Shown in pieces: positions 62,584 through 64,000 of a stretch of 64,000 bases of DNA. Below the pieces are notes generated by a model. The model saw nothing but the letters and a program-made list of their open reading frames with translations. It was not told where the DNA came from and ran no database searches. The stretch comes from CAG-791 sp045113775. GTDB lineage: Bacteria; Bacillota; Clostridia; Lachnospirales; Lachnospiraceae. The stretch is taken from the NCBI GenBank assembly GCA_045113775.1, contig JBGUJH010000067.1:135033-199032 (forward strand), given 5' to 3'. A program made the translations under genes and the position numbers. Numbering within the stretch: the first letter of the stretch is position 1; each line of letters begins with the position of its first letter.

Positions 62584-62667
62584 CGGCAGATATGCAAATA
62601 GAGTGAAGCAAGCGGTCTGTAAAACCGTTGCCTTCGGGCCATGTTGGTTCAAGTCCAACTCTGCCGA
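62584..62667 (+). tRNA. tRNA-Tyr, anticodon GUA (first copy)
   Basis: Acceptor CGGCAGA/TCTGCCG with C1-G72 (bacterial Tyr tRNAs normally have G1-C72), T-arm GTTGG-TTCAAGT-CCAAC, anticodon loop CTGTAAA, variable arm GCC-TTCG-GGC, discriminator A. The D-loop lacks the usual GG pair (GAG instead). Confidence 0.85.
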
Positions 62668-62673
62668 CTATAC

Positions 62674-62759
62674 GCCGTAGTCCCTCAATGGTGGAGGAGC
62701 TGTCTGGAAGGCAGTGGGCCGGCAATACCGGCTTGCAGGTTCGACTCCTGTGTGCGGCG
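62674..62759 (+). tRNA. tRNA-Ser, anticodon GGA
   Basis: Acceptor GCCGTAG/GTGCGGC (last pair G-G), T-arm GCAGG-TTCGACT-CCTGT, anticodon loop CTGGAAG (GGA), variable arm GCCGG-CAATA-CCGGC, discriminator G. Nearly the same body as the Ser(GCU) copy at 63046-63132. Confidence 0.9.
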
Positions 62760-62764
62760 CTTAT

Positions 62765-62849
62765 GGGGATGTGTGCTAATCGAGCAGGCAGCCTGTCCCG
62801 AAAACAGGTGATCCGAAAGGGTCTGGGGGTTCGAATCCCTCCATCCCCG
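62765..62849 (+). tRNA. tRNA-Ser, anticodon CGA with C33
   Basis: Acceptor GGGGATG/CATCCCC, T-arm GGGGG-TTCGAAT-CCCTC, anticodon loop CCCGAAA (CGA, C33), variable arm ATCC-GAAA-GGGT, discriminator G. The D-loop lacks GG. Confidence 0.82.
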
Positions 62850-62856
62850 CTATTAA

Positions 62857-62943
62857 GCCGCTTTGGCAGAATTGGCAAATGCACCTGCCCGCTAAGCAGG
62901 GGCCGGCTCGTCCGGCATCCGGGGTCGGGACCCGGGAGCGGCG
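62857..62943 (+). tRNA. tRNA-Ser, anticodon GCU with C33 and odd T-loop
   Basis: Acceptor GCCGCTT/GAGCGGC, anticodon loop CCGCTAA (GCU, C33), variable arm GCCGG-CTCGT-CCGGC, discriminator G. T-loop GTCGGGA has lost T54 and A58, which normally form the conserved reverse-Hoogsteen pair. Confidence 0.78.
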
Positions 62944-62956
62944 CTCATTACAATAA

Positions 62957-63039
62957 CGGCAGATATGCAAACTGGATGAAGCAAGCGGTCTGTAAAACCG
63001 TCGCCCTCGGGCTTGCAGGTTCGAGTCCTGCTCTGCCGA
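62957..63039 (+). tRNA. tRNA-Tyr, anticodon GUA (second copy)
   Basis: Acceptor CGGCAGA/TCTGCCG again with C1-G72, T-arm GCAGG-TTCGAGT-CCTGC, anticodon loop CTGTAAA, variable arm built on GCCC/GGGC, discriminator A. The D-loop keeps TGG, unlike the first copy. Confidence 0.9.
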
Positions 63040-63045
63040 CTATAT

Positions 63046-63132
63046 GCCGTAGTCCCTCAAATGGTGGAGGAGCTGCCTGCTAAGCAGCTGGTCGGTTATA
63101 CCGGCTTGCAGGTTCAAGTCCTGTGTGCGGCG
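63046..63132 (+). tRNA. tRNA-Ser, anticodon GCU (second type)
   Basis: Acceptor GCCGTAG/GTGCGGC, T-arm GCAGG-TTCAAGT-CCTGT, anticodon loop CTGCTAA (GCU, normal U33), variable arm GTCGG-TTATA-CCGGC, discriminator G. Same body as Ser(GGA) at 62674 with a changed anticodon stem-loop. Confidence 0.92.
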
Positions 63133-63148
63133 CTCATTATAATAATAT

Positions 63149-63232
63149 CGGCATGTGCTGCAACTGGAAGACAGGCTGGTCTCAGAAGCCAGCGGCCAAA
63201 GGCCATTGTGGGTTCGATTCCCATCATGTCGA
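63149..63232 (+). tRNA. tRNA-Leu, anticodon CAG
   Basis: Acceptor CGGCATG/CATGTCG (C1-G72), T-arm GTGGG-TTCGATT-CCCAT, anticodon loop CTCAGAA (normal U33), variable arm GGCC-AAA-GGCC, discriminator A. Last gene of the array; no clear terminator follows. Confidence 0.9.
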
Positions 63233-63402
63233 CTTTAACTATCTTATCCATTTCCACCCAAAACTTAATGCAGTCTTAATCTTCTTCTCAGGATCCTTTT
63301 AAGTTCATGCGATATCCTTTAGTTACAACGATGGAACAAACGAACAGTCCATAACTCGCCGAAAACGTTTAATGCAATCACAAAACATATGGAGGTAACA
63401 CT

Positions 63403-63693
63403 ATGAAAATCATCCGCTTTATCAAAGAGACAACTTTCGTCGTTACCAGAAAAGGTGAAGATGTCTTTACAATGCCGACCGTCGTGTTCGCCCTGCTTAT
63501 TCTGTTCTTCTGGCAGTTTTTCATTCCTGTAATGATCATCGCCCTGTTCTTTGGGGTCGGGTATTTTTTCGATGGCTCACAGGACACGGAGAAGCCCAAC
63601 CGTTTCCTGGAAAAAGCCAGCAATTTTGCAGAAGATGCAAGAAGCGAGTTCACAAAAGATAATCCAGGCTCCGCAGGTTCCGAAGAGATCTGA
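63403..63693 (+). CDS. Small membrane protein, DUF4342-like
   Basis: 96 residues; function unknown. Starts MKIIRFIKETTFVVTRKGED, followed by a hydrophobic stretch of about 30 residues (PTVVFALLILFFWQFFIPVM) and a polar tail. The layout recalls DUF4342/UBA-associated small proteins, only tentatively. GGAGG precedes the ATG. It is the first gene after the tRNA array, same strand, 170 bases downstream without an obvious terminator between them, so read-through is possible. Confidence 0.7.
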   Translation: MKIIRFIKETTFVVTRKGEDVFTMPTVVFALLILFFWQFFIPVMIIALFFGVGYFFDGSQDTEKPNRFLEKASNFAEDARSEFTKDNPGSAGSEEI

Positions 63694-63725
63694 TGATAGG
63701 ATACTGAACCGGTGCCCTGTTATGT

Positions 63726-63765
63726 GAGGGATCCCGTTCGCACCACGCGACAGGGTCCCTCTTTT
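63726..63765 (+). terminator. Intrinsic terminator after the small membrane protein gene
   Basis: Stem GAGGGA/TCCCTC extended by further pairs (63726-63739 with 63747-63761), then TTTT. Confidence 0.8.
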
Positions 63766-63851
63766 AATGCTATTTCCATTCTCTGTCTGTTTTTCTTTCA
63801 AATACCAGCGCATTTCTTGCTGCGGTCTGAACTTTCAGAGTGCTCCAACAT

Positions 63852-63884
63852 AAAAAACAGCCCCATCCAACCGGACGGGACTGT
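63852..63884 (-). terminator. Intrinsic terminator of the right-edge gene
   Basis: Minus-strand stem ACAGTCCCGTCC with GGATGGGGCTGT, GGTT loop, six T after it. Confidence 0.88.
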
Positions 63885-63898
63885 CTCTTCTGTAAAGC

Positions 63899-64000
63899 TC
63901 AGACCGGAAGGTAATTCCAGCCTTTGCTCACAATGTCGAACAGTTCTTTCAGGAACCTGTTCTCCACCTTGTTCATCTTTGTGCCGTTCGCGTAAAGACC
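63899..64000 (-). CDS. C-terminal fragment of an unidentified gene
   Basis: Only the last 33 residues and stop are in the window: it includes GLYANGTKMNKVENRF and ends KGWNYLPV. A terminator follows directly, supporting that this is a real gene end. Family not recognised. Confidence 0.55.
   Translation of the reverse strand, partial: GLYANGTKMNKVENRFLKELFDIVSKGWNYLPV

Noticed and set aside
62394..63132. Allo-tRNA (8/4 or 9/3) interpretation of the Ser/Leu-like genes
   Set aside because: All but one have a clear 7-bp acceptor and 5-bp T-stem; only the gene at 62394 is ambiguous and it looks degenerate rather than a true 8/4 form.
62243..63279. Several 60-150 codon frames on both strands across the tRNA array
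   Set aside because: They read through tRNA stems (repeated NPSHS, GSNPA-like patterns) and are shadows of the RNA genes.

Overview
The window reads as chromosomal DNA from a Gram-positive anaerobe of class Clostridia, most likely the Lachnospiraceae. Reasons: the order smc-rnc-acpP-plsX-rpmF-ackA-tmcAL, a ylxM-ffh-rpsP-KH-rimM-trmD-rplS-rbgA-lepB-rnhB-yraN block, a dimeric-type glycyl-tRNA synthetase, strong AGGAGG-type ribosome sites and sigma-A-like promoters with 17-base spacers. No species can be named from the sequence alone.

Layout. 1-5.9 kb (minus): glycyl-tRNA synthetase (cut by the window edge), recO, era and an M16C metalloprotease. 6-9.9 kb: a membrane sensor kinase and a large acidic surface protein, bracketed by two look-alike terminators. 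10-21.4 kb (minus): tmRNA, smpB, rnr, secG, a class B penicillin-binding protein with its FtsW/RodA partner, a U32 peptidase, zapA and ruvAB. 21.5-25.2 kb (plus): two successive isopropylmalate-isomerase-type gene pairs. 25.3-30.6 kb (minus): ilvC, two acetolactate synthase regulatory subunits, ilvB and tyrS. 30.8-35.8 kb: gpsA, plsY, der, then prs and a small transporter-like protein on plus. 35.9-55.8 kb: the conserved translation, secretion, cell-division and lipid block, with a 63-bp tandem repeat array between rnhB and yraN. 55.8-58.2 kb: a FeoA-FeoB fusion. 58.4-63.7 kb: an accessory region with an IS5-family element, a frameshifted elaA-like acetyltransferase and small uncharacterised genes.

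The most interesting object is at 61.79-63.23 kb. A sigma-A-like promoter drives a 37-codon leader peptide whose residues 7-26 contain 8 Leu, 7 Ser and 2 Tyr (17 of 20). A strong intrinsic terminator follows, with a visible competing antiterminator pairing, and then a compact array of twelve tRNA genes. By anticodon every one of the twelve is a Leu, Ser or Tyr tRNA, the three bacterial families with long variable arms. Every anticodon in the array has a matching codon in the leader. I infer a tRNA operon controlled by ribosome-mediated transcription attenuation: when charged Leu, Ser or Tyr tRNA runs short, a stalled ribosome allows read-through and a reserve set of these tRNAs is made. Several array tRNAs are structurally odd: two Leu-anticodon tRNAs have short variable loops, three have C33, two lack G18-G19, both Tyr tRNAs have C1-G72, and none encodes CCA. 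They may be evasive or specialised replacements rather than ordinary housekeeping tRNAs. I do not know of a described system like this.
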